Source: Misgurnus anguillicaudatus (lineage: Eukaryota; Chordata; Actinopteri; Cypriniformes; Cobitidae). Taken from it: DNA of 64,000 bases. The notes below the pieces were generated by a model. It was given only the letters and a program-made list of their open reading frames with translations. It was not told where the DNA came from and did not search any database. The stretch spans positions 3,491,478 through 3,555,477 of the forward strand of contig NW_027395284.1 in assembly GCF_027580225.2 (NCBI RefSeq), given 5' to 3'. The first letter of the stretch is position 1. The number at the start of each line of letters is the position of its first letter. The position numbers were made by a program, and so were the translations under genes. Below, piece after piece: positions 47,990 through 62,455 of this stretch.

Positions 47990-48489
47990 NNNNNNNNNNN
48001 NNNNNNNNNNNNNNNNNNNNNNNNNNNNNNNNNNNNNNNNNNNNNNNNNNNNNNNNNNNNNNNNNNNNNNNNNNNNNNNNNNNNNNNNNNNNNNNNNNNN
48101 NNNNNNNNNNNNNNNNNNNNNNNNNNNNNNNNNNNNNNNNNNNNNNNNNNNNNNNNNNNNNNNNNNNNNNNNNNNNNNNNNNNNNNNNNNNNNNNNNNNN
48201 NNNNNNNNNNNNNNNNNNNNNNNNNNNNNNNNNNNNNNNNNNNNNNNNNNNNNNNNNNNNNNNNNNNNNNNNNNNNNNNNNNNNNNNNNNNNNNNNNNNN
48301 NNNNNNNNNNNNNNNNNNNNNNNNNNNNNNNNNNNNNNNNNNNNNNNNNNNNNNNNNNNNNNNNNNNNNNNNNNNNNNNNNNNNNNNNNNNNNNNNNNNN
48401 NNNNNNNNNNNNNNNNNNNNNNNNNNNNNNNNNNNNNNNNNNNNNNNNNNNNNNNNNNNNNNNNNNNNNNNNNNNNNNNNNNNNNNNNN
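47990..48489. other. Assembly gap of exactly 500 N
   Basis: A round 500-base run of N, the conventional placeholder for a gap of unknown size. It lies between the 5'-truncated tmem87a (minus) and the 5'-truncated prpf39 (plus). Confidence 0.97.
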
Positions 48490-49023
48490 AATCATTGAAG
48501 AGGAAAGCAGAGAATGGGTAAAGTGAAATCACATTAACAACACACTGAGCTTGTTAACCTCTGCAGTGAATCTCATTGAACCTGTGCTTTACATTTAATC
48601 ATCAGAAAAAAAAAACTTTGGGACGTTGTGGCATGATTTTTTTAGTGAAGTAAATGTCCTCATTATTGCAGTGAGCACATAATGATAATAATAAATACTA
48701 TTGATATTGCAGCTCGCAGGAGTCCGACTCAAAGAGACAGCGGACAGATGACCAATCGGCAGCTTCGGGTCAAATGATGCAGGACATGCAGGCTAACAGT
48801 GCAGGATACAACTACAACAACTGGTATCAGGTGAGCTGCTGTGTTATGTTACTGATATTCGATTGATTTTAAAAGCATTGATCCATGCCATTGCTTGAAT
48901 GTATTGGTTAATGTTTCTTTTTTTCTTTGCCAGCAATATAATTCCTGGGGAGCTCAGAATTCCTGGGGTCAATATGGGCAGTACGGGCAGTACAACCAGT
49001 ACTATCCTCCACCGCCAACATAA
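48490..49023 (+). CDS. prpf39: Pre-mRNA-processing factor 39, last three exons
   Basis: PRPF39 is an HAT-repeat protein of the U1 snRNP (yeast Prp39) that acts in 5' splice-site recognition in the nucleus. Only the C-terminus is visible: exon end 48490-48517 (LKRKAEN), 48713-48830 (SQESDSKRQRTDDQ... NYNNWYQ) and 48934-49020 plus the stop at 49021-49023 (QYNSWGAQNSWGQYGQYGQY... ending YYPPPPT). The nuclear-localisation-like KRKAEN/SKRQR segment and the Tyr/Gln/Trp-rich tail ending PPPPT fit the fish PRPF39 C-terminus. About 78 residues are seen; the family is near 670, so some 590 residues and a dozen or so exons are missing upstream, apparently in the N gap. AATAAA is at 49352-49357. A short distance downstream lie fau and fkbp3; PRPF39 and FKBP3 are also neighbours on human 14q21. 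Confidence 0.85.
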
Positions 49024-49351
49024 CCGACTACAGCTTCAGAACAGTGATCTTTTTACCTACGGCTTCATGTTCATCATCAACATTCATACAGTCACTCACT
49101 CACTCGGATCAGACTATAGTGTGTGTGTTTCTGTTCTGGCATGTGTTGAAAGTGCAAATGAGTTTTTAATGAAATTTGGTTGATTTGGTGGCTGTCTGTT
49201 GTTGGTTCAGTTATGTTAGATGAAACCTTTACATTTGTGTGGAAGTTGAAAACGTAACCCTTTAACCTCATCCGTGCTCTGCTATATGTGATGGTGTTTT
49301 CAGAGATAAACATGACATGAAGACATTTTTTTTATTTCAACTTGATTTCAT

Positions 49352-49357
49352 AATAAA
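49352..49357 (+). terminator. prpf39: Poly(A) signal of prpf39
   Basis: AATAAA 329 bases after the stop codon. Confidence 0.65.
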
Positions 49358-49823
49358 GAAATTGACATGCTATCATTTACAGTGTTTTGTTATTTTAGCC
49401 TGAACATAACTTCTGGGTGAAAACAATGGTTTAAATCAGTAAATCATTTGATGGTCACTAATAGTTATCTTAATACCTTATCTTGGGTGTGTTAAGGTTT
49501 TATATATTTTAAGTGTGTTTGAGAACAACAGATAATGTAGCCTGACAACAATGTACATGTATGAAACACAGCTAGATTTATTACTCATTTGTGATTAACT
49601 CTAGTTTACTTAAAATCCTAAATATTATGAAAGAACATTTGCTAAATATAATCTTTAATAGTGACTAAGGTCAAAGATTTAAAATGAAGTGAATTCAAAC
49701 TTAAATGGTTCAAATCGACTCATTAACCTGAATTTCACACTTGGTCAGATGTTTGTGAATTTGATGAAGAAGAAAGAAAATGATCAAGTCAATTGAATAG
49801 TTTAGTAGATTTAATAGATACAA

Positions 49824-50038
49824 GGGCGGTTTCCCGAACAGGGATTAGACTAGTCCTAGACTAATAAAAGTAAGAGCTGTCCAAACTGAAAACAACCTAA
49901 ACCTTTCCATTTGTTTTGCCTCAAACTTCACACGAGTCATATTTTTAGTAAGGCATGTTTGTTAAAACCAGTTATATTTCTTAATTAAACTAAGGCTTAG
50001 TCCTAGCTTAAACTAATCCCTGTCCGGGAAACAGCCCC
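49824..50038. mobile_element. MITE family E, copy 2
   Basis: Begins GGGCGGTTTCCCGAACAGGG and ends CCCTGTCCGGGAAACAGCCCC. Matches 47605-47842, in the same orientation. Confidence 0.8.
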
Positions 50039-50478
50039 ATAGATTGAATAGATATCTTGTCTTCAGTGTAGTACCACAATATGGGCTACTTTAATTTAAC
50101 TATTTTTCAGCTTGTTTATAACGAAATTACTTCATTTAAGTTAAGTGCCAAAATATTAAGATTAATAATACTTTGATTAAATAGATGACGTGGTGTTAAA
50201 AGCTCGTGTTAACTTTCAGAATAGAAAAAAGACAATGAAATTAACCTGTGACCTATCCTATCATAAAAAGTTGCTTGCTTTTTAATAAATGTAATTTTTG
50301 AACGTTTTAAAATAAGAAAAGTTGTGCATGGTGATACAGACGAGTACATGAGGGTTTCAAAGAACTTGCAATTTTATTTTATTAAGATCCGTTAAACAGA
50401 AACGGTAACAGTTTCGTCATCACGCACGAGCGTGGTCTGTATGTGACGCAGTTTTCTTCCCAGAGTTCTTTGCTCCGG

Positions 50479-50535
50479 TGCGCATGCGCACTTTCCTTTT
50501 CTCGAGCAGTCGTGGGTCGGCTAGCATCATTCGAC
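50479..50535 (+). promoter_or_regulatory. fau: fau core promoter: NRF-1 site, TOP start and non-coding exon 1
   Basis: TGCGCATGCGCA at 50479-50490 is a perfect palindromic NRF-1-type site. It is followed directly by the pyrimidine tract CTTTCCTTTTCTC (50491-50503), the expected 5' terminal oligopyrimidine start of ribosomal-protein mRNAs. The tract begins a short untranslated exon that ends at GAC before GTAAGG (50535). TOP mRNAs are translationally controlled by mTOR/LARP1. Confidence 0.7.
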
Positions 50536-51020
50536 GTAAGGCCTTATGTTTAAATAACAAATTTGTCATTTAAAAGCATTTAATAAACTTCGTTAATTCC
50601 CGGATCGCTTCTATAAAGTTTAAGTGTATCGTCCGAGGGTGTTTTAAAGAGATATCGCGGTATATTAGCGGTTTATGATGATTTATTTATACCGCGTGTG
50701 CTCGTGCCATAAAGTCAGACACGCGGAGAACTCTCGCTGTTAAAAAGTCTCTCACATATCGAGAGGTGGTTTAGTTTTTATGTTTAGATGTCTGTTTGTG
50801 TTAAATCGATCAAATTTCACTGAAGTGGATGAATGCAGGATTTATTGCGCTAGATATTAAAGCGGTCACGAGCAAAAACCCAATTGAAACCCATATGTAG
50901 TGCCATTAACATATTTAATGAAATCATTTATACAGAGTCGTGATTGATTAATTGTTTTCATAGTTTGCTCTTTTAAGAAGTGTTATGGTTGTTAATGTCT
51001 GTATTTGCGTTTCAGTAAAC

Positions 51021-51715
<695 letters not shown>

Positions 51716-51753
51716 ATGCTTCTTTTGATGTATTTCAGAGAAATGTCATTCAT

Positions 51754-51759
51754 AATAAA
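51754..51759 (+). terminator. fau: Poly(A) signal of fau
   Basis: AATAAA 39 bases after the stop codon, typical of short ribosomal-protein 3' UTRs. Confidence 0.8.
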
Positions 51760-52429
51760 GGTTCTTGAACTAAATTAGGTCTGAATTTAAATGTATCCTT
51801 ATTGATTTCCAATGGGCTGTGCAGTTTCACAAAACTTAATTTACATTTTGGCAGTGTCATTTAAATAAGTTGGATAATTTTTAGTGTAACAAACTAGTTA
51901 AGATATCAAACTTCTGCCCTGAAGAAGTTGCATTATTTATGAAAATGATTCTTATTGTGATATTTTATACAAGTGTTTGAGCATCAATGATTGTTTCTCA
52001 TCTCCTGTGATTTGATTGATTGTTGTCTTGAGTATCAAAGATTCATCTCAACATCACTGAAGTTGTGCAAAGAAGGCTAAAAACAAACAAATGTTCAGGT
52101 GTATAACAACAACAACAACTTGTTAAAAAGATTATTCTGCATGTATTAAATATTTTAACTGTATTGTGTAGGTATCTAAACTAAGACACGCTTCAGTATG
52201 TACATTAAGAAGAGAAAAGTGAGGCAGATGATAATATATTGGTAATCATTTTAGTATTTATAGATGTGATAAACTCGTCAGTCAGAATGAAACTCACAAG
52301 ACTTTTCTCAGACCCTTTTAATAAAGAGTTTATTTAGTCTATTATTCATGTTGACAGGCAGTATTTACACTTCTTGCATGTTAAGATTAAACGTGGCGCT
52401 TTAAAACAACAAAAAATCAGCTGATACAA

Positions 52430-52885
52430 ACACCCAAAAGTTTTGAGAATGCCATCAATATTAATTTCACGAAGTCTGCTGCTTCAGTGTTTAAAATGTT
52501 TTTGTAAGACTTTACTATGGTATACTGAAGTATAATTACAAGCATTTCATACGTGTCAAAGGCCTTTATTGACAATTACATTAAGTTTATGCATGGAGTC
52601 GATATTTGCAGACTTCTGCAATTCATCCCTACCATGCTGTCAATCAACTTCTGGGCCACATCTTGACTGTCACCAAAATGTTCTTGGATGGTTGCTTTCC
52701 AAGGATGAACTTAATTTTTTTATAAACCTAATGCATTTGTCAATAAACGCCTTTGACACTTATGAAATGCGTATCATCAAACTTCAGTATATCATAGTAA
52801 CATCTGACAAAAACATCTAAAGACACTTAAGCAGCAGACTTTTTGAAAATTAATATTTGTGTCATTTTCAAAACTTTGGCCACAG
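52430..52885. mobile_element. Foldback element between fau and fkbp3
   Basis: Two arms of about 150 bp are near reverse complements: AAAGTTTTGAGAATG on the left pairs with CATTTTCAAAACTTT on the right, and GTGTCAAAGGCCTTTATTGA pairs with TCAATAAACGCCTTTGACAC. Ends resemble those of fish Tc1-type elements (CCAAAAGTTTTGAGAATG). Confidence 0.75.
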
Positions 52886-53041
52886 ATGTATACTCTATAA
52901 ACACATGCTGGATATGGAACACATTATTAGAATTTAATGTTATTCATGCAAAACAAAGAATACTGTATAAAACAGCAATGTATTCATCTTTTCACATTTA
53001 ATACTTTCTGTAAAAAAAGACCGAGCACATTGTGTTCAGAG

Positions 53042-53054
53042 TTTATTTTTTATT
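53042..53054 (-). terminator. fkbp3: Poly(A) signals of fkbp3
   Basis: Two overlapping-range TTTATT words (AATAAA on the gene strand) about 140 bases downstream of the stop codon. Confidence 0.6.
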
Positions 53055-53189
53055 GTAACATGACAGTCATGCAGCTTTCGAAGTCATCATCATTCCAACA
53101 ATCTCCATGAAATGCGAGTAGCGAAACAAAAGAATATGTGAGTTATAGTGAAGTGTTTCCGTGTTCTTCATCATCATCATCATCAGTGA

Positions 53190-56057
53190 TTAATCAATAG
53201 AAACCAACTCCACCTCAAAAATCAGCTTTGCATTTGGTGGAATTCTGAGTTGAAAATGGTTAAGGCAAGTTATAAAATAGATTGAAAAGCTCAAGATAAA
53301 AGACTGATAGATAAATAAGCATAAATGAATGTTTCCAGTACAGATGAGGTTGAGTATAAAGGATACTTTGAGTCAGGAACTCCTTTTCTCCCGTATGCCC
53401 ATTCAGGATCAATCTCAAGTCGAGCAGTTTCACCTTTACTCATCTTCATCAGACCTTCATCCCACTACAAGAGAAACACGACCTCATGATTTACTGTACC
53501 TCTAATGTAAAGCTATGATAAAAGTGTTTAAATGAGATTTACCCCTCTGATGACTTTGCCCATCCCGACTTTAAAGATCAGAGGCTTCGTCTGTTTCTTC
53601 TTCTTTGCAGCTATTAAAGGAGAACTCAATCACCAACTGAATCCACAACAAACATGACATGCATTTATTATTGCATTACATTCCCCCTTAAATAAATCAC
53701 ATCAGACAGGTCAAATGGGTTTGTATGTGTTTAAAGTCGGTGCATTACATGCAGGTATGTTTGTATCAAACACGGTCCCGTCCTCAAGGGTTCCCGTGTA
53801 CCAGCAGCCCACTGTATCTCCTTTCTTGGGGAAATTTGTCTTGTCGCCTTTCTTAAGAATTGATTTGGTGAATTTAGGAGGACCCTGAAAAAACAAACAA
53901 ACACTCACTATAAAAATGAATGTGAAGAACGAGTAAAAGCAACACGACTAGGATAAAATAATACAAATCCCTGCAGATCAGGTTAATGTTTACCTGCTTA
54001 CTTTGCATGTAGTAGACATATTGTTAGTAACTTTAAGTGAGCCAGCTGAATAAGTAAAATAAAAATGAATAAAAGCTCATAGATGTGCTTGTATTTGTAA
54101 GTAGTTCAACCCAATCTCAAGGCATTTGGTGGTATAGTCACAACATATGCGATTTATTTATCCGTGTTCATGGTTTTTAGCTTTTATTTCATGTCACTCA
54201 GAACAAGTTTTTTATGTCTCCGACACGACTTTCTTTTTCATGTCATTTCATGTATCGTATGTATATTTATGTACTTTTTTCTCATTTTTAAATCATTGTT
54301 GCTTGAGATTAGGATGTTATGTTATTGGTTTCTTCATGTTTCATTTTAATTTTTAACTATTTTCACTTGCGGTTGGGATGTTTGAAATGTAACCAAGTCA
54401 TATTAACACCAACCCCAAGTGACAATGGTAAAAAAAGAGAGAAAACAATACATTACATGAAACGAAAAAGACAGTTATGCTACGGACACAAAAACCTATT
54501 TACAGAAAAAGACATTTATCCTCAATGACACAAAGAAAAAGCAGAAAATCCTGTCCATGAATACGAATAAATAAATCAAAACGACTATACCACCAATTGC
54601 CTTGAGATTGGGTTGGCTTAGGTGTGCAGCTAAAACACTTGAAATGATTTAAACCTCTCGTCATCCTAAACTCCTGATGTGCTGATAATAATAACACACT
54701 GCAGGTAGCATACAATGATGCATCGTGACTTTTATTAAAAGTGCCAGTCAGCTTTATATGTTATCATGTTATATGCTGTTATCCGAAATTTTGTGTATAA
54801 ACTTATAAAGCGACTTGATGTCTCTAAAAATGAAATGATTGTGACTGTTAGGCACACATCTGTTATTTAGAGATATTAGAGAATGTGTTTATATGGACAT
54901 TAGATGTCAATTATTGCTGTTGTTATTTATGTTGTACGCTGTTTTTTCCCTTTCTTTTTATATGATGGACCTTCATGAGTCTGAAATAAAAATATCATCA
55001 TCATCATCATCATTTATAAACATCATCCGGTCACAGGATTGATTGAGAGGAGGACACTGCTGTATGAATGTATTGGTGATACCTCATCTTCTACAACTTC
55101 TGTCTTCACTTGTTTAGGATTGTCATCAAGTTTTACAGCTTTCACCTCTTGTGTCACCACATCAACATCTGTACCCTTAAACCTCTGAGAAAAACACAGA
55201 AAATAAATACTGGACTGTGATTGGACAATAGGACAGGATTGCGTAAAATCAAGTAGAGCCAGCGGCCGTTTCTCAATCGGAGGGCTGCAGCCTCCGGAGG
55301 TCGCATATGCAGGCTGCATAGCAACGTCATCAAGACTGCTTTATTTAAGTTCAGTGAGCATTACATTCGCAAGATATTAACATATTACAATTAAATACGA
55401 TTAACTAGGAATAACAGTGAATTTTATAATGGTTAATATCTTGAAATAAGACAATCTTGATGGCGTATGGAGCCTACAAATGCGACCCCCGGAGGGTGCA
55501 GTCTTCAGATTGAGAAACAGCCAGAAGCAGCATCACGTGAACATGACTCTCTCTATATATAATAACACATAACACAGACCTTGCTCAAGAACAGTTGGTT
55601 ATAGGCTTCAAGAAGTTGCTCTTTTTTGGCCGTCTTTGCCACATTCTTGATATTTCCCATCAGTTTGTGTTCAGACAGAAACTGGAGACATAAATATATA
55701 TCATGTATATTAATACACACAAAAGATTATTCTGAAGGCATACACAATTTACTCTGATGTTATATTTCAGTAACTTGACTAATATTATCTGACACTTATG
55801 GGAGTAAAAGTGAAATCAGGTCTGAGACTGCACACGCATTATAAAACACACTGCAGTCCGTCTCGTGCACATCACTGGTGTAATATGATGAGCAGTGCAG
55901 TGCAGTGCAGTGTAGTGTAGTGTAGTGTAGTGTAGTGTAGTGTGTACACTACCGAGTGTGCCGCGTTGTCCTGGATGAATTTAATAACATCTTTCTTCGG
56001 TATTTCTTCACTCTTCAACTGCTCATCGCTCCACTCGCGTGCGGGTTCAGCCGCCAT
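53190..56057 (-). CDS. fkbp3: Nuclear peptidyl-prolyl isomerase FKBP3 (FKBP25)
   Basis: A nuclear FK506/rapamycin-binding immunophilin that associates with chromatin factors, HDACs and pre-ribosomal RNA. Complete gene, seven exons 5' to 3': 55953-56057, 55580-55681, 55083-55184, 53749-53884, 53543-53610, 53367-53464, 53190-53244, encoding 221 residues (human 224). Residues 1-70 form the family's N-terminal helical bundle ([38 protein letters not shown]). A charged linker (70-103) leads to the C-terminal FKBP domain: [20 protein letters not shown], the nuclear-type insert [36 protein letters not shown] and [15 protein letters not shown]. The Kozak context is GCCGCC-rich (ATG at 56057). Poly(A) signals (AATAAA on the minus strand) lie at 53042-53054. 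Exon 1 is followed in the intron by a TGTAG pentamer repeat. Confidence 0.98.
55264..55522. mobile_element. MITE in fkbp3 intron 2
   Basis: Ends GGCCGTTTCTCAATCGGAGG and ATTGAGAAACAGCC are inverted repeats, with CTCCGGAGG and CCCGGAGGG words internally. Confidence 0.65.
55893..55943. repeat. TGCAG/TGTAG pentanucleotide repeat
   Basis: About ten tandem units of TGCAG turning into TGTAG, adjacent to the first splice donor of fkbp3. Confidence 0.85.
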
Positions 56058-56182
56058 GACAATCAACGACACTGCGTCACAGCCGGCACGTGCGTGTCAA
56101 CAACCAATCACAGGTCATGGTCTTAAAGCGACCGCACGCTGTTATTGCTGTATAAATAAAAACTCTACGATAAATGTTATCT

Positions 56183-56595
56183 TATAGACCCCTTCAAAGT
56201 TTGTAAACATTGAATGACTATCAGGTGCGCGCGCAGCATGGGGTCAAACTGTTCATACCATCCAGGCTTTATAATGTAATCTAACAGGGCTGAAAAATTA
56301 TGACTTACCTGAAATGAAGTGAGCACTACAAACACAAGCCTCTTTGATCTTTGCATTGTTCCAGTCTGCACGTTAATTGCTTGCAGCTGCAGATGTTGTA
56401 TTTTTTTGTTTTTGAGATTCTGCATGAATCGTGAAAACTTAACGAAAGACCTGGTGCGATTTTCACAACCCACGACGTAAGTAGGCATTTTTGACGATAC
56501 CGAATAATACGCAACTCAATCTGCTGTAATGGCTTTTCTGACCCTGACATGCGCAGTGGAAACTGCCTGTGACGTGAACCGTGAAGGGGTCTATA
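56183..56595. mobile_element. MITE upstream of fkbp3
   Basis: Inverted ends TATAGACCCCTTCA and TGAAGGGGTCTATA; no coding capacity. It starts about 125 bp upstream of the fkbp3 start codon. Confidence 0.75.
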
Positions 56596-56969
56596 TCATA
56601 GTTACAAAAAAATTGTTTTTTTTTTGTGTAGTGTGTTTGGTTTAGGTCCCGCACGGCTGTATTTCAATTTACTGTATTATATTTAGTATCATTTTGGGAT
56701 TCCATTTTTTTTAACTTTAGTTGTGTAATGTTGCTGTTAGAGCATAAATAATGCCTACAAAATTATAAAACTTAAAGTTTAATGCCAAGCGATATAATTT
56801 TTTTTAGCAGAATTCGTTTTTTAGAGAACGGCTGGTTTGGACTACAGACACCTCTATTTCCCGGTTAGATGACGACTAAATAGACAGCATTTTGCACACA
56901 CACTATCGTTTTTCTTCTTTAACTTTTACTTCTTCCAAGAAGAGAAAGCACTGGAGCATGTTTGTTTGA

Positions 56970-59204
<2,235 letters not shown>

Positions 59205-59469
59205 TGTTGTCTTGTTGTTTGTTCTAAACTGTGTTTGCAATGATGGATCTGTTACTTTCTTGAATAAGAAATCATTTGTATTGCGTATAGTGTCGAACGC
59301 GGCCATCCGCGTGTGGCCGCGTGGAGTATACTCGGAAAGCTTCGCGGACGCGTGCGCGCGCGAGCCGGACGCGGACGCGGAAAAAAAGTATACCCAGGCC
59401 TTAAGGCGGCCCTGTCCTAAATGGCACACTCCAGACTTGTGCTCCTCCTCAGAGTCCACACTTTGATGA

Positions 59470-60040
59470 GATTATGTAGTGCAGACCTAGGGATCCTTGA
59501 CACGAGTCCAAGAGGGCGCACCGGAGTCAGTCTTATTTAGCGGTAGCCTCGATCTGGAAATAGGAAGAGAAGTTTCCCATCAGTGTGAACTCCTCCCTTC
59601 CGTTGTCTGATTGGTCTGATTATTGCTCTTTCGCAAGGACTTCATCAAGGGTTCAAAGGGGCCGCTGATGAACAACGACAGATGGGACACCCTACAGACT
59701 CGTAGACTAATCGAGGATGCACAATTTAAGGCCACGAGACCACGAAAGTCGACATGAAGTGCGCCATTTCAGACAGGGCCAATATTCTGAATTTTTGACT
59801 AAACTAGAATTTGTGTAACCAGGAATAGACAAAATAAAAGGGCACAACCTTGTTGTGTATCTATGGAGAAGAGGAGGAGTTGTGTTAGAGTGTTTTTGTC
59901 ACCATGCCATTGAGATGCTGTTATTTTCATCCCAGAGTCAAATCCCCTTTGTTTGAGGACATCTTCCTCAGTTCTGCCGTGACCTTACCGGATAATGTGC
60001 GGTAAGCTGCTGTCAAATCACAACACACTGGACCAGCTTA
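59470..60040. other. Intergenic DNA, nothing recognised
   Basis: No exon, repeat copy or RNA gene recognised. Confidence 0.4.
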
Positions 60041-60042
60041 AC

Positions 60043-60297
60043 TAGGGTAACCATACGTGCTATGGCCAAGACTTTGGGTGTGTCCTCCTGAAGTCGCATT
60101 TGTCAACCGCATAGGTCATCGAGGGACTCAGTTACAAACAAGACATACAATTATTGTAGTTTTATTCTTACCTTGAAATGTAAAGGTTGCTTTTCTGAAA
60201 TATTAAACCTCAATGACGTTTGCGGTCGACAAACGCAACCTCCAGTTGACGCACTCGAAATCCTGGCCAGGACGTATTCAGGGAAAATGGTCACCTA
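60043..60297. mobile_element. Possible MITE with degenerate ends
   Basis: Begins TAGGGTAACCATACGT and ends ACGTATTCAGGGAAAATGGTCACCTA, weakly inverted. GTTGACAAATGCG-like words recur in both orientations. Confidence 0.4.
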
Positions 60298-60299
60298 CA

Positions 60300-61185
60300 C
60301 AATCATAACTCGTTAGGTATTTCTGAAGGAGGGACTTCATAGAACAAGGAAGACATCAGCCCGTTTTAGGACAGTGAAAACAGTACTATAGAACTAAGTA
60401 AATTGTTGGAAAAATATAGTTTTTTTACACGTAAACATGAACACATGTTATATAGTGCACCGTAAACACAATCAAAGCTTCAAAAACACAGAAAGAATGG
60501 CACCTTTAAAAGCTAATAATGAATTAAATAATTGTATTAGTTTATGACAAATATAATAGAAGTGAAAATTGTGAATAGGAACAGATTGAGTGAAGAGAAA
60601 TGCTTTGTGTATTGTGATAATATGGTAAGTTATGAGGTGTAATACCAAATTATATCATTCATATAAAATCACCATTCGTCATTGTGTAAGACGACAGATG
60701 GTGTGATGAGGAAAGAAGCGTTCATAACTCAGAGAGACAACTCAAGTACAGCAATAAGATGTTATAAATTTCATACATTCATATGGCTGTATGACTAAAT
60801 TAAATATTTATATGATATTAAATAATAACAATTAAAATCTGCTGCTGCGACAGCCCTGTTCATATTCAACACATGTTCATATGAAGACGAATGTTTCGTT
60901 TTGGGATTCAGTTTTCATGGTTAGCTGACTAAATGAGGCAGCATTGTGTAACACATGAGGGGTGGGTTATGTAATTCTGGTTAACTAGGTTAGGTGTGTT
61001 TGACCCATATACATAAATCAAAGTCTCTCTTCTTTGAGGGGTGAGAGACATCACTGATCTAATTCATTTACCTTCTTAAAAAAACATTCAGACAACACTG
61101 AGTATGATGAAAATCAAGATAATCCTCAACCAGTCAATATATAAAATAATACACAGCATTTATTATACACTACATTTAAACACAA
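60300..61185. other. Intergenic AT-rich DNA, nothing recognised
   Basis: No feature recognised in this stretch. Confidence 0.4.
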
Positions 61186-61187
61186 CA

Positions 61188-61603
61188 CACTGCAAAAAAA
61201 ACGACTTTCTTACTTAAATATCTAAAAATTCCTTAAACTAAGATGCTGTTTCTTGATGAGCAAAATGACCTAAGAAAACAAGTCTAGTTTTAGACCAAAA
61301 AATATGCAGTTTAAGTGAATTTAAACTTAAAACAAACCAAATTATCTGCCAATGGGGTGAGAAAAAGAATCTTCTTTTTTCTTAAACACTTAATTTAAGC
61401 AAAAATGTCTTACCCCATTGGCAGATAATTTTACTTGTTTTAACACAAATTCACTTAAATTGTATATTTTTTGTCTAAAATCTAGATATATTTTCTTAGG
61501 TCATTTTGCTCATCAAGAAAATACATCTTGATTTAAGAATTTTTTGATCTTTCTAATGAAAACAAGATAAAAATACTAAGTACGAAAGTCATTTTTTGCA
61601 GTG
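61188..61603. mobile_element. Palindromic MITE, CACTGCAAAAAA ends
   Basis: Ends CACTGCAAAAAA and TTTTTTGCAGTG. The halves pair (AATTATCTGCCAATGGGGT against ACCCCATTGGCAGATAATT; TGATGAGCAAAATGACCTAAG against its complement). No coding sequence. Confidence 0.8.
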
Positions 61604-62455
61604 CATCCATGTAAACAGTTACAGAAAAATACACGTTTATATTAAACAATTTACACAAAAATCTGTACAATTTACAAAAAGTCATAGTTTTGAATGTCTG
61701 TATATTCAGCACTGTAAAAATATTCAGCAGTCAAACAGCACAATCCCAAATATCAAAAAAATCTCAAAATGAAAATCATGTTATAGGACTCAAGAAATGT
61801 GCAACTGCATAACCAAATTCATTCGGTCTCAGCATCTTTCTGACCATAAGCCTTCATCCACATTACAGGCAGCTTTGTCCCTTGCCAGTATAAGAAAACA
61901 AAGAATAAACACAACACACCTATACAGGACAACTGTACTTTCTATACAGGGTCCTGCTCTTCCTCCTCATCACCACCACCTCTTCCTCACACCTTTTCTC
62001 CTCTTCCTCACACCTGAACACTCTGAGCTGGTTTATATTGTGTACGACTGGTAAATACGCCATTCAAATAAAAGTGTGAAGAATTTTGAGTTGTTGTGTT
62101 CACTCAATGATGACTGTGTTGTAGTTGTGTTTGCTGCCTGTGTTTAGAGTTTTGCAAAAAAAGTACTGCAATTTGGCAAACAGTGTCCTAAACTTGTTTA
62201 AGGTTTTGCCAAAAGAGTGAATGGTGTGATTAATGGGTTCAAGCCAATGGAAATTGAGTTTAAAAACTGTACAATACAGACAAGCAATATCTGTCAGATT
62301 TCTGGTTATTTATACAGACAGAATGAGTCCTCATACAATCTTCTTATATTTTGTTCTGCCACATGATGTCTGTAAATAATCGAAAAAAAGTTTTAATATA
62401 TCAGAGTGATGCTGAGAGCAAACACACACATGGGGGCAGTAGATACACACATGCA

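Noticed and set aside
47846..48532. Long open frames spanning the gap
   Set aside because: Artefact of N being read as open codons.
61797..62054. 85-codon open frame with His/Pro-rich end
   Set aside because: Low-complexity CTCCTC/CACC tract; no homology recognised and no gene context.
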